Of a stretch of DNA of 64,000 nucleotides, positions 47,401-57,900 are shown piece by piece (within the stretch, counting starts at the first letter, position 1; every line of letters begins with the position of its first letter). The notes under the pieces are model-generated. The model worked only from the letters and a program-made list of their open reading frames with translations, searched no databases and was not told where the DNA came from. Both the position numbers and the translations under genes were made by a program. The stretch spans positions 930,001 to 994,000 of the forward strand of contig NW_026516207.1 in NCBI RefSeq assembly GCF_025602895.1, in the 5' to 3' direction. The DNA comes from Polychytrium aggregatum. Its lineage: Eukaryota > Chytridiomycota > Chytridiomycetes > Polychytriales.

Positions 47401-49411
47401 GTGGCCAGCGTGTCTGACACTGCAGCCATTGACAATTCGAGTATCATCGTCTTTGCTTCTTCATGCAGCTTCGACGACAGTCAGTTCGAAACCAAGCAGG
47501 TTTTCTATCCTAGCAAGGACGGAACAAAGGTGCGGATCGCGCAGACTCTTCAAATGCTGCAAACTTGACCGTGTGTGCATAGAGTCCGCTGCAGCGATCG
47601 ATGCTCGATGAATCGTCTCCGAGCAGCGTGCTCATCAATTCCCCTCACTGTCTTGCATTGTTCTGTCCTGGACCTGATCTACTGGCCGCCGCAGATCCCC
47701 ATGTTTATCATCTCCCGCAAGGTGAGTCGCGTGAGCTATAATGGCTGTCTCGAAGCTGAGCGCTCGTCAGATGGTCAGCCGCAATGTCGATCTTGAAGCT
47801 GCTGTGACTTTGACGACATGTCTTTGGTAACCGCTATTGTGGCGTGGCTCTAGGGCATCGCTCTGGACGGCTCGCATCCTGCCCTGCTCTATGGCTACGG
47901 TGGCTTCAACATCTCTGTGACCCCCACCTTCAACGTCACTTGGTAAGATCACTCTGGACATTCATACGCGAGTCCTTGGCACTGAACAGAGTCGACGGCT
48001 CCTAAAGGCCAAGCTGCTTGTGTTGCTCGCCAACATGCTTCCGTGGATGATTGGCTCTGACTCTCTCTTGTCCTCTTGTTCCTCTGTGTCCAGGCTCGTA
48101 AGTCATGTCGCGACTGTCAATAATGAATCTATCGGTCATGATGTGACTTCTCACACGCTATTTTCTGATTTCCTTCCGGGACATTTGCCCATCGCCTCTG
48201 AATTCGTTGCGACCGGCCCCACAGACCTTTATCCAGAATCTCGGGGTAAGTTACCCGTCTTCCGCTGCTTCCCCTGGGTTCTGGCCCTGGAATCTCCACG
48301 TGCGACGCCTTATTGGCCTGCAGTATCTGACAGCTTTTGCTTTACCGCTACACAGGGTGTCGTTGCCGTAGCCAACATCCGCGGCGGAGGCGAATACGGC
48401 GAAGAAAAGTGGTATAACCAGGGCAAGCTCTTCAAGAAGCAGAACTGCTTTGACGATTTCCAGCACGCCGCCAAGCACCTAGTTTCTGGAGGCTACACAA
48501 CTTCGTCCAAGCTGATCATCAACGGCGGCTCCAACGGCGGCCTCCTGATCGGCGCTTGCGTCAACCAGGCCCCCGAACTGTTTGGTGTTGGCATCGCCGA
48601 TGTCGGCGTTATGGATGTTGTCCGCTTCCACAAGTTCACCATCGGCCACGCCTGGGTCTCGGACTACGGCAACCCCGACAAGAAGGAGGATCTGGAGTAT
48701 ATCCTCAGGTAGACACTGCAAAGCGGGGGTCTTGGGAATCGCGAATGGAGGGAATGCGAATTGTGATGCCCTCCCCCCCCCCATATGTGCTCTTGGTGGC
48801 ACTGATGCGGAAGGGATATGCTTCCCTGTCCTCCGAATGACTCGGTCTGACTCTGCAATCTACAATCTGTGTCGGCAACAGCTACTCGCCTCTCCACAAC
48901 GTGCAGTCTACCAAGCCCTATCCCGCTGTTCTGCTGTGCACCAGCGACCACGACGATCGCGTAGTTCCTCTCCACTCGTACAAGCTGATTGCGGAGCTGC
49001 AGCACACTGCGCGCAACAACCCGCAGCCACTTTGCATCCGCATCGAGACCAAGGTAGGGGAGGGACTTGCCACTGGCAGCCCTTTAAATGCGCTGACTGA
49101 ATGTCATTGGATTACCCGGTGTCGGCGCACCATTCTAAGCACCATCCAACCATGCCTCCCACTGTCGATCACAGGCTGGCCACGGCGCTGGTATGAGCAC
49201 CAAGCAGAGAGTAAGTGTCTCCCGCTGAGTGCCGTGTGCTGTTGAATGTCGAGTGTTGTTGAATGCCATGAACTGTTGGATAGCGTTGACGGCTGCATGT
49301 TGCGCACCCGGATACTGATCGTGCTTTCGCTCGATTACCCCACAGATCGACGCTGCTACCGACAAGTTTGCCTTTGCCGGCGCCGTCCTGGGCCTGGAGT
49401 GGAGGGCTTAA
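44419..49411 (+). CDS. Prolyl oligopeptidase (S9A serine peptidase)
   Basis: Cytosolic endopeptidase cutting short peptides after proline. Start at 44419 gives [37 protein letters not shown] follows after an intron. The seven-bladed propeller spans the middle exons ([67 protein letters not shown]). The peptidase domain has [47 protein letters not shown], the nucleophile in NGGSNGGLL, the Asp in [10 protein letters not shown] and the His in [10 protein letters not shown] (near 49187). The end is [13 protein letters not shown] at 49411. No signal peptide. About sixteen exons with consistent phases; two are very small, 48094-48097 (4 nt) and 48225-48245 (21 nt), and both are needed to give FNVTWLTFIQNLGGVVAVAN with family-standard spacing. 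Confidence 0.95.
48094..48097 (+). other. 4-nt micro-exon of the prolyl oligopeptidase gene
   Basis: The sequence GCTC is flanked by a good acceptor (CTGTGTCCAG) and a perfect donor (GTAAGT). The upstream exon ends in TG at 47942 before GTAAGA, and the next exon starts ACC at 48225, so TG+G gives Trp and CTC gives Leu, restoring frame and exact family length. Confidence 0.75.
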
Positions 49412-49738
49412 GAGTGACATCGAGAGAATTATCTCGTCCCGAGATCCGCCGCAGCCTAATGGAGCGGCAGCAGGTGTCGCCTTTGCATTACCGACCGAGG
49501 CAATGCATGTGAAACGGGTGCACCGGCTCGGTGAGATGAGCGCATGAGCAATGGCTGCATATCTATTTCAATATAGCCTTTGGGCCGGAAAAGCGCTGCA
49601 TCGACTGTCCCTTTGGTCTGTCGATGGCGGCACAAAGACATGAACGGCAACTGCAGCAGCAGCAGCAGCAGCAGCAGCAGAGAGCATCCAAGCCGGCTGC
49701 TGTAAGAGTCTGGAGCAAGGCAAGCACGGTGACAGCTA
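49412..49738. other. Convergent gap, prolyl oligopeptidase / ARG8
   Basis: 327 bases between two stop codons, holding a (CAG)n tract at 49652-49682. Only 3' ends are expected. Confidence 0.6.
49652..49682 (+). repeat. (CAG)n microsatellite
   Basis: About ten CAG/AGC units about 60 bases downstream of the ARG8 stop codon. Confidence 0.9.
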
Positions 49739-52056
49739 CTACTGCTCCATTTTCTGCAGGACCTGCTTGAACACGGCCGTAGCCTCGTCGATATCAGACT
49801 CCTGGATGATCAGCGGCGGGACCAGGCGGACGGTGTTGCATCCGGCCGAGATGACAAGCACGCCGTGCTCGCGGGCAAGATCAACAAAAGTCTGGGTGCT
49901 GACGCCCTCGTTGAGCTGGATGCCCACCATGAGACCCTTGCCGCGCACCTCCGCGACGAGCTTGCTGCCGGCGGCAGCCTCCTTGCACTTTTCCAAGAGG
50001 TAGACGCCCTTCTTGTGGACGCCCTGCAGGAACTGCGGGGTCTGGATGATGCTGCACACCTCCTTGGCGACGGCTGAAGCGAATGGCGAGCCGCCAAAGG
50101 TAGTGCCGTGGTCACCAGGCTTGATCACCGAGGCGACGGCCTCGCTCACAATGGTAGCACCGACGGGGAGGCCGTTGGCAATAGGCTTGGCAATCGTGAC
50201 GATGTCGGGAGTAATGTCGTACTGCTGGTGGGCATAGAAGCTTCCAAGTCGACCCAAGCCACACTGTCAAGTTTACAACCGCAGGAACAGGCCAAGCGAT
50301 GCGGAGACGACAGGGGACGGGGCAAGCGTTTGTCAGCATAGACCATGTGTCGACTCCGAGTCAGCGCCCTTTGCGAACCTCCTCCATGTGAGAGATGCGT
50401 AGTGCGGCACAGAGGACCGACCTGGATCTCGTCAAAGACAAGCACGGCGCCGACTTCGTCGCAGCGCTCGCGGAGGGCCTTCAGGAAGGCGTGGGTAGAC
50501 GGGTGAATGCCGCCCTCACCCTGGACAGGCTCGACAAAGACACCACAGGTGTTCTCGTTGATAAGATCCTTGAGCTGGGCAATGTTGTTGAACTCGCCGT
50601 GAACAAAGTGGGGAATCAGCGGCGCAAAGGGAGCTTGGTACTTGGGATTGGGGGTAGCCGACAGAGCACCGAGCGAGCGGCCGTGGAAGGCATTGCTGAA
50701 GGAGACGATCGTGTCTTTGTTTGGGTTGTTGCCCTTGGCCTTACCATACTTGCGGGCGAACTTGATGGCGGCTGGAAGGAAATACGGGTTAGCCAGTTCC
50801 GAGAGCGGCCGCGGCAGTGGCGCCATCGCAATAAGCGTCCCAAACCGTGCCCAAAGACGGATGGGCAACGCAGCCCAAGCGCCGGGCAGGGCGGCGGATG
50901 TTCGGACAGGCTATGCAGCAGCGCACCTTCGTTGGCCTCGGTGCCGGAATTGCACAGGAACACCTTGGCGCCCTCAGACCACTTGCCGCGGCCGTTGAGC
51001 TGCGCGACGAGAAGCCTGGCAAGGTCTCCAGCGTTTTCGTTGTGGTAGAGGTTGCTGAGATGGATGAGCTTCTGGGCCTGCTCGCTGATGACCTTGGTAA
51101 CCTGCGGGTGGTTGTGGCCAAGGGCGTTGACGGCGATGCCGGCGTTCATGTCGAGGTAGGAGCGACCGGCAAGATCAAAGAGTCGGACACCTTGGCCGTG
51201 GGTGAAGATGAGCGAGGGGCGTCCGTACAGCGAGAGCAGGACCTTGGAGTCCTCCTGGAGACGCTGGGCAGTGGAAGCGTGGGTATCTTTGTCCAAGTGG
51301 GTTGCCTGGAGCCGAGCCGAGCCGAACCGAACCGATCAAGAGGATGACCGGTTTGAGCCGCGGAGAGTTGGATCGGAAGATAATCATCCATATTAGCCCC
51401 GGCTAGCAACCGACAACGAGAACGCTGCTCCAGAGTCAGACAGAGTGCGTTCTATTGATGACGGTCCGACCGCCAGTTCTCAGATCCATGTCCGAGGAGG
51501 ACAACTGGCCCAACCGACACCTGCATAGGCTTGTCAAAACAGATGCGGATCGACATGTCGGACACATGTGGCAATATCGAGATCCAGCCACTCAAAGGCA
51601 AACTCGGCCGGTGCGATGGGCATCCCGGAACTTGCATCCGTAACTGCTCTCGAGCGACATATCGAAGCAGGGTGCCAGATATAGTTGTTGAGCGAGGTGC
51701 TCACCTGTCGGACACACGACATGGACGAGAAGCCTCTGTGAACCTGGAACTTGGCGCGGAGCTGGCGAGACAGGAGAAAGCAGGAGAAAGCAGATCAGGT
51801 CAGCCACCGACAAGGAGCAGCCGAGGGAGCCGCCAGAGTCCGGGTCGAGAGTTCATCGAGACCACCGTTTGCAGCGATGCTCCTCAGTGCCTGCAGCCTG
51901 CGTGTTCCAGCGACACACAGAGACTGAATCGGCGACAGACGCAAAGCTAGGTGCATATGCGAGGCTGTGCTGTGGACGCAGCCTTGATCGCCGGCCGGTC
52001 GAGCAAAAGCGGGGACTCACAGGAGCCGCGCGGGTCAGACGAGCGATGGTCAACAT
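49739..52056 (-). CDS. ARG8: Acetylornithine aminotransferase, mitochondrial
   Basis: PLP enzyme that makes N-acetylornithine in arginine synthesis in the mitochondrial matrix. The start at 52056 gives a basic amphipathic targeting sequence spread over two exons (MLTIARLTRAAP, then LRAKFQVHRGFSSMSCVRQ), joined to ATHLDKDTHAS. Core motifs: LYGRPSLIFTHGQGVRLFD, YLDMNAGIAVNALGHNHP, FLCNSGTEANE (phosphate-binding), SFSNAFHGRSLGALS (stacking on the cofactor), VEPVQGEGGIHPST, LVFDEIQCGLGRLG and TIAKPIANGLPVGA with the Schiff-base Lys. The C-terminal domain (RGKGLMVGIQL, VRLVPPLII) is complete to the stop at 49739. The motif set fits acetylornithine rather than ornithine aminotransferase, and the targeting peptide agrees. 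Six or so exons. Divergent from RPL18. Confidence 0.94.
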
Positions 52057-52506
52057 GGTTGCTGGGTGGTGGTTGAGCGAGGCGGAAAACGATGCGGGTG
52101 CTGGAGACGACGTCGGATCAGACAGCCAGGGACCGGGAAATGCGGTGGGCACGAGATGCGCAAGCAGAGAGACAGGCTCGGGAAGGGCGCCGATCGAGTG
52201 CTTAAATCGAGATGGTGGTCGAGTCGGAATCGGCGTGACAGATCGACTTATCTCGGAATCACCCCCATCACATGCGCAGCACTCTGGCTCCAGCCGGGCT
52301 CGAGCCGGGTGCAGCCGGCCACAGCCCTAACCCTCGGCTGTGCGACCGCACAGCCCTTGCTTGTACCACGCCCTAGCTCGCGCCCGTGGCTCTGCGTGAG
52401 GGCCGCGCTGCTGCCACGGCCCAAAAAGTTGCTGGGCTGGCTCAACACACATTTCCCTCTCTCCTTTTGCATTCGGCCATTTCCTGTTGGACCGCAATAA
52501 GACATA
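52057..52506. promoter_or_regulatory. Divergent promoter region, ARG8 / RPL18
   Basis: 450 bases between two divergent start codons. A C/T-rich stretch (CTCTCTCCTTTTGC) precedes the RPL18 start. No named regulatory site was recognised with confidence. Confidence 0.55.
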
Positions 52507-52554
52507 ATGGTGAGTCGGCGGCCGCGCTCATCGATCCATCCGTCCATCCATCCG

Positions 52555-52587
<33 letters not shown>

Positions 52588-54037
52588 CCGTCCATCCATT
52601 CGTCCATCGATATATCGATCCACCCGTCGATCCACCTATCGATCCACCCGTCGATTCAGCAGTCGATCCAACAGTCGACCTGCGGCAGCCGGGCTGATAC
52701 CAATCAACAGCATCTCGACCTCGACCTGAACTCGACTTGTGAAAGTCCTCGACAATGCGATGGCCGGCGACACGACTCTATCGACTGCAAGCCCGAGAAT
52801 TGCATGCACGGAATAGGCCACCCCTCAGCAAGTCAGTGGCAAACCGGACTATTGGAGCACAAAACGACTCTCCGGCGATCACGGAGACGGCGTCAGACAT
52901 CCCCAAGCCTTTCTCCAGCACCAGCAGATGGCACCACAATCGGCAAATTCATACGGATTTGTTGCAGGAATCAGCGAGCGACAGCGATGGCTGTGTCTAG
53001 CCGGATCGGTCAATGGATGGATAACGGACGGATGCGCATTCATCACGCACAGCGGTGTGCCAACGAGGAATATCAATCCGTATCGGCACACTCATTCGGA
53101 TCTTGTCCTGCAACTTAGGGTATCGACATCAGAAAGCACCACGAGAAGAAGCGTGCTCGCGCCGCTCCCAAGTCTGACGTAAGCATCATCGCATGCTGCG
53201 GCATTGCAATCGCAACCAGCCGTGCCGATAGCGATCGTAACGGATGCATCTAACACCCCGCTGCCTTTGATCCAACAGAACGTCTACTTGCGCCTGCTCG
53301 TCAAGGTTAGTGTGGCCCTTATGCTGCGTCGGCCTCTGGCTCGGTGTCGTGTGCGGATATATTCTGGATCCAGATTGCTGCATCTGTCGCATACTGGAGA
53401 CTGCCGATCCGAAGTGCATCGCCGAAAGATGTAGCGTGCAGAAGCGCAAGTTGAGAGGACAGGTGTCCTGGCAAATCTGCGCGGCTTTGGCCTGTCGAGG
53501 CAGGCGCACTGTGGGCTCGTGTGCTAAGACCAACTCGACCGGATCTGCCCCTGCCCCGTCCCCGAACAGCTCTACCGCTTCCTTGCTCGCCGTACCGAGT
53601 CCAACTTCAACAAGGTCGTTCTCAAGCGTCTCTTTATGTCGCGTGTCAACCGTCCTCCCGTCTCCCTCTCTGGTCTCGCTCGCTTCACCGCCGGCAAGGA
53701 GGACAAGATCGCTGTCGTTGTTGGAACCATCACCGACGACAACCGCTTGCTCGAGGTCCCCAAGGTCACCGTTGCCGCTCTCCGTGTCACTGAAACCGCT
53801 CGTGCCCGTATTCTGGCTGCTGGTGGCGAGATCCTCACCTTCGATCAGCTCGCTCTCCGCTCTCCCCTTGGCAAGAACACCGTCCTGATCCGCGGTCGCC
53901 GCAACACCCGCGAGGCCGTCAAGCACTTTGGTGCCGCCGGTGTCCCTGGCTCCCACGTCAAGCCCTACGTCCGATCCAAGGGACGAAAGTTCGAGCGCGC
54001 TCGTGGCCGCAGATCTTCTCGTGGCTACCGCAACTAA
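52507..54037 (+). CDS. RPL18: 60S ribosomal protein eL18
   Basis: Structural protein of the large ribosomal subunit; 185 residues, the usual length. Four coding exons: 52507-52509 (ATG alone), 53119-53178, 53279-53305 and 53570-54037. The first junction gives [18 protein letters not shown], the invariant eL18 N-terminus; then [83 protein letters not shown] and [19 protein letters not shown]. The 609-base first intron contains a (TCCA)n array and several long but meaningless open frames. An AATAAA lies 123 bases after the stop. An intron right after the start codon is a common arrangement for regulated ribosomal-protein genes. Confidence 0.97.
52527..52605 (+). repeat. (TCCA)n microsatellite in the first RPL18 intron
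   Basis: About twenty tetranucleotide units, CATC with CGTC variants, starting less than 20 bases after the intron donor, then continuing as CGAT/CCAC-type repeats to about 52670. Confidence 0.9.
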
Positions 54038-54159
54038 GTGCCAAATACAGACTCATTATGTGAAAAGGACGATTCCTGGTGGTTTTGACCAAATACACTG
54101 GGGATGGATCATATCCGTCTATATGCATTTGGAGCTGGCATTTTTATTGTCGATGGTTC

Positions 54160-54165
54160 AATAAA
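54160..54165 (+). terminator. Candidate polyadenylation signal of RPL18
   Basis: AATAAA, 123 bases downstream of the stop codon and in the sense orientation. Cleavage site not determined. Confidence 0.5.
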
Positions 54166-54974
54166 GCTCTCGGTTCAACAAGAATGCCGACCCAATCCTT
54201 TGTCCAGCGGCCACGTCTCTCCTCCCCCCTCGGTCGGTCGGTCTGTTGCTTCGAGCCAGACTCCTCGTCGTGCGGTGATAATGTCCCCATTGGCCCAGGA
54301 GCATATGCGATCGCCGTATCTGCATCCGGCCAGACAAATGTCTACTCTGGCCATCGCCCTCCTCACCGCCTTCCTCACCGAGCAGCCCACACCCCGCTCG
54401 GTTGTTGACAACATGCCCGGGCCCGCACCCACCCACAACGCAGCCCCACGACGGGATTGCAGCATGGGCAGTGCGGTCGCCCGGTCCCGGCACTACTCCG
54501 CTGACTCGATTGACTCGCTCTGGCTTTGCCGCTCTGCCTGGCCCGCTTGATCCGCTTGATCCTCTCGGTGCTCTCGATCCGCCCGTGCTGGCATGCAGCG
54601 GCCTCTGCGCTCGCGGCCATGGACGTGCTGCGCACATCAGGGTGGGCACGCTCGCCCCACCGCGTCCTCCGGCCTGGCCACGCAAGCGGTGCATGGAAGC
54701 AGCCCCCTCCTGCAGGCCCGACGGGGCTGCGACTGCGATCCGCATGGGCTCTCCTGCAATTTGTCAGTGCCGACAACACTTAAGAGACGCAGGTGTTCTC
54801 CGGCGTGGCTTCTCTGCAGCGTATCCCGCCGTTTCTGCCGACTGGTGCCGGCTTGAATCCTCACCGGGTCGCATTCCGAGCTCGCTCTCGATCTTCAAGC
54901 GTCAATCGCTCCCTCGCCTTTTGGCTGATCCCTGCACTCTACTCTCTCTCCCGAGTCAGCAACCCTCGTCTGAT
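54166..54974. other. Intergenic region and promoter of the ABC transporter
   Basis: About 800 bases. A long plus frame is open into the ABC transporter (from 54402), but it is rich in Pro, Arg and Ala and has no membrane segment or motif, so the start is placed at 54975. Confidence 0.5.
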
Positions 54975-57900
54975 ATGACCCCCGGTCGGCATCCCTCCGT
55001 CGCCGAAAAGCCCAAAGCCGAGGTTGTGGCTGATGACACCATCGCCACCCCCGATCCTGCCCAGCGTCCGCTGCGATCGAGAACGGCTTGGTCCATCTGG
55101 ACCATCTCCTGGCTCAATCCGCTCTACAAGCTGGGCTCCAAGCGGCCGCTGCAGCCCGAAGACCTCTTCCAGCTGGACCATGAGCAGAAATCCAGCGTGC
55201 TTGTGCTTCAGTTTGAGGAGCATTGGAATCGGGCCCTGCAGAGCGGCAAGGCCCCGAGCGTTCTCGGGATCGTTATCAGGCTTCTCGGATGGAAGTACTT
55301 TTCCGTCGGACTCTTGAAGTTTGTGGCAGATTCGTCGATAGCATTCTGGTAATGCATCTGTGAGGCATTGCTCAGCTCTCCCGTATTTCGCTTCATGCCC
55401 AAGCATTCCTCGGGCGGGCGCTTCATTTTGGATCATTCGGATGGGCTTTGGCTTGGTCCATGCAGCAATGGACGTCGCCTTTGACGGCTTTTGTTCTGAC
55501 TCCTTCGTAACGAACCCACGCCAGCCCGTTCTTGATGCAGGGGCTTATCCAGAGCGTCGTGCAAAGCCAAGCCAACAACGGCCAGAACCCTCCTCCTCTC
55601 GCCAACACCTACCTGATTTCGCTTGGCTTTCTCCTGCTCACGAGCCTGTCCTCGATCTGCAACATGTTCCTGGGCCAAGTCTCGATCGAGTATGCCACTG
55701 CCATCAAGGGCGTGCTGACCACTGTCATCTATCGCAAAACCTTGAAACTGTCGGGCAAATCCCGCCAGGAGTTTCATGGAGGAGTCGTTGTCAACATGGT
55801 CTCAACGGACTGCACTCGGTAAGCTCGCTCCTGCCGACTCTCGGAGCTGTCCAACCCGGTCACGCCAGCGGTGCAGAATAATCGCTCATGCAGCAGTTAT
55901 CGTCTCTTGCAGAATCGAGAACTCGATCCAGCAGTTTCATCTCATCTGGACGTTTCCGCTGTGGCTCTCGGTCACAACCGTTGTGCTGTATCTTACCATC
56001 GGCGTCGCTGGCCTGGCCGGCATAGCGATACTACTTGTGTTTGTGCCCATCCAAGCCATCATGATCAAGGCCCTCGTCAAGCTCAGAACCTCAACCGCCA
56101 AGATCACAGACCAGCGCGTCAAGTTCACCCAGGAGATTGTCAGCGGAATCCGGGTGGTCAAGTTCTTTGGGTGGGAGCGGAGCTTTATTGGGAAGATCCT
56201 GGACATCCGAGACTGGGAGCTGAAGCTGGTCGTTCGCGCCAGGTATATTTGATGCAGACGAACCGGGCGGCGGAGCGAGGGCGGTGCCGATGTCAGTGCC
56301 GATGCCAGTGCCAGTGCCGGATCCGTGGGTCGATCCGGCTTGCAAGAGTCATCGCTGACGACATCTCCGATCTTCCCTGCGGCTCTCATCAACAACTCTG
56401 GCGTGCGTCATCGATCATTGTCCATCTGTAATCGCATCGCATCGCATCGCATCCACACAACGCTGTCCTCAGCTTGATCCGGGCCGTGTTCTCGGGTCTT
56501 GGTTTTGCCCTTCCAGCCATCGCGAGCGCTGTAACGCTCTTGGTCTATGGATCCATCTCCCCGGTTTTCAACGCAACCTCGGTCAGTATGTCTGATGGTC
56601 CGGCGGTCGTCCGTTTGACCTCGCATAGCACCGCATATCCGACTCACATTGTCTCGTATCGGTGGACTCGCTCAGGTGTTCTCGGCCCTTGCCCTTTTCA
56701 ACCAACTCCGACAGCCCATCATGTGGATTCCGGTAAGCAGCTCTGTTTGCGAGCTCTGTTTGCGAGCTCGCTGTCCGGCTGGCTGATGCCCAATGGCTCC
56801 TATGCGATTCCTCCGACCGTCTAATCAGTGATTTTCCATTCTGTCCCAGGTCATGCTCGGGTGAGTTTGCCTGGTATCCGCGCAGTCGTTTGTACAGCCT
56901 CCGGCCAACGAATCCAGCCAAGCCGAGCTGCACTAACGCACCACCACTCTCGCTTGCCAGCACGCTCATGGACGGCATGGTCGGTTTCAGACGCATTCAG
57001 AGATTCATGGATGCTGCCGAGATCGAGTCTCAAATCCAGTACAATCCCGATGGCAAGCTTGCAGTCGAGATCAACGGCGCCCACTTTGAGTGGGAGGTGC
57101 CGTTGGAGACACCTGTTTCGCCAGAGAAGCTCGCAAAGCCCAAAGAAGAGAAAGAGTCATTCAAGCACACAGATGCCATTGGCTTCGACACACATGGGAG
57201 TGAAGTCGATCTTCTTGTGCCTGGCAGCATCTTCTCTCTAAAGAGCCTCGATTTGGCCGTCCCTCGGGGCTCGCTAGTGGCGATTGTTGGGCCTGTTGGA
57301 TCCGGCAAGTCCTCGCTGCTCAGTGCGATCATTGGCGAGCTCAAATGCACGAGCGGACACATCACCTTGGGCGGATCTATTGGATACTGTCCCCAGCAAG
57401 CGTGGATCGTAAACTCGTCAGTCGAAGAGAACATCACGTTTGGCTCCGCCTATGACCGAGTCCGGTACGAGCGAGTCATATCGGACTGCGCTCTCGCCAG
57501 AGATCTGGAGATCTTGCCCGATGGCGATCAGACAGAGATCGGAGAGCGTGGCGTCAACCTCAGCGGCGGACAGGTAAGCTGGGACAAGTCCGGTGCTTGC
57601 GTACACACAGCTTGGGAACAACCATGCGCATCGCGAAAAGCAGTCGATCCGAGCCGCAAGATCGAACCTAGTGGCGTTTCAGCACTCCATCAATAGACGG
57701 CTCATTCGGTTCAATCACTGACTAACTGCCGCTTGCCTTACTTTGTATTGATAGAAACAACGAATTTCGATCGCAAGGACAGTCTACGCCGACTCGGATA
57801 TCGTTCTGCTGGATGGTATGTCAGCCAGCAATAATCGCCTCGCTTTCTGTTGGGCAAAGTGCAAAGCCACTGCATCTCCTACTATGGCCGTCTTGCATGT

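Noticed and set aside
52507-53118. 203-codon Ser/His-rich frame starting at the RPL18 ATG
   Set aside because: It is translation of the intron with its (TCCA)n array; splicing after ATG gives the invariant eL18 N-terminus.
54402-54974. N-terminal extension of the ABC transporter (extra TMD0)
   Set aside because: The frame is open but Pro/Arg/Ala-rich with no membrane segments; the ATG at 54975 precedes the conserved ABCC L0 region.
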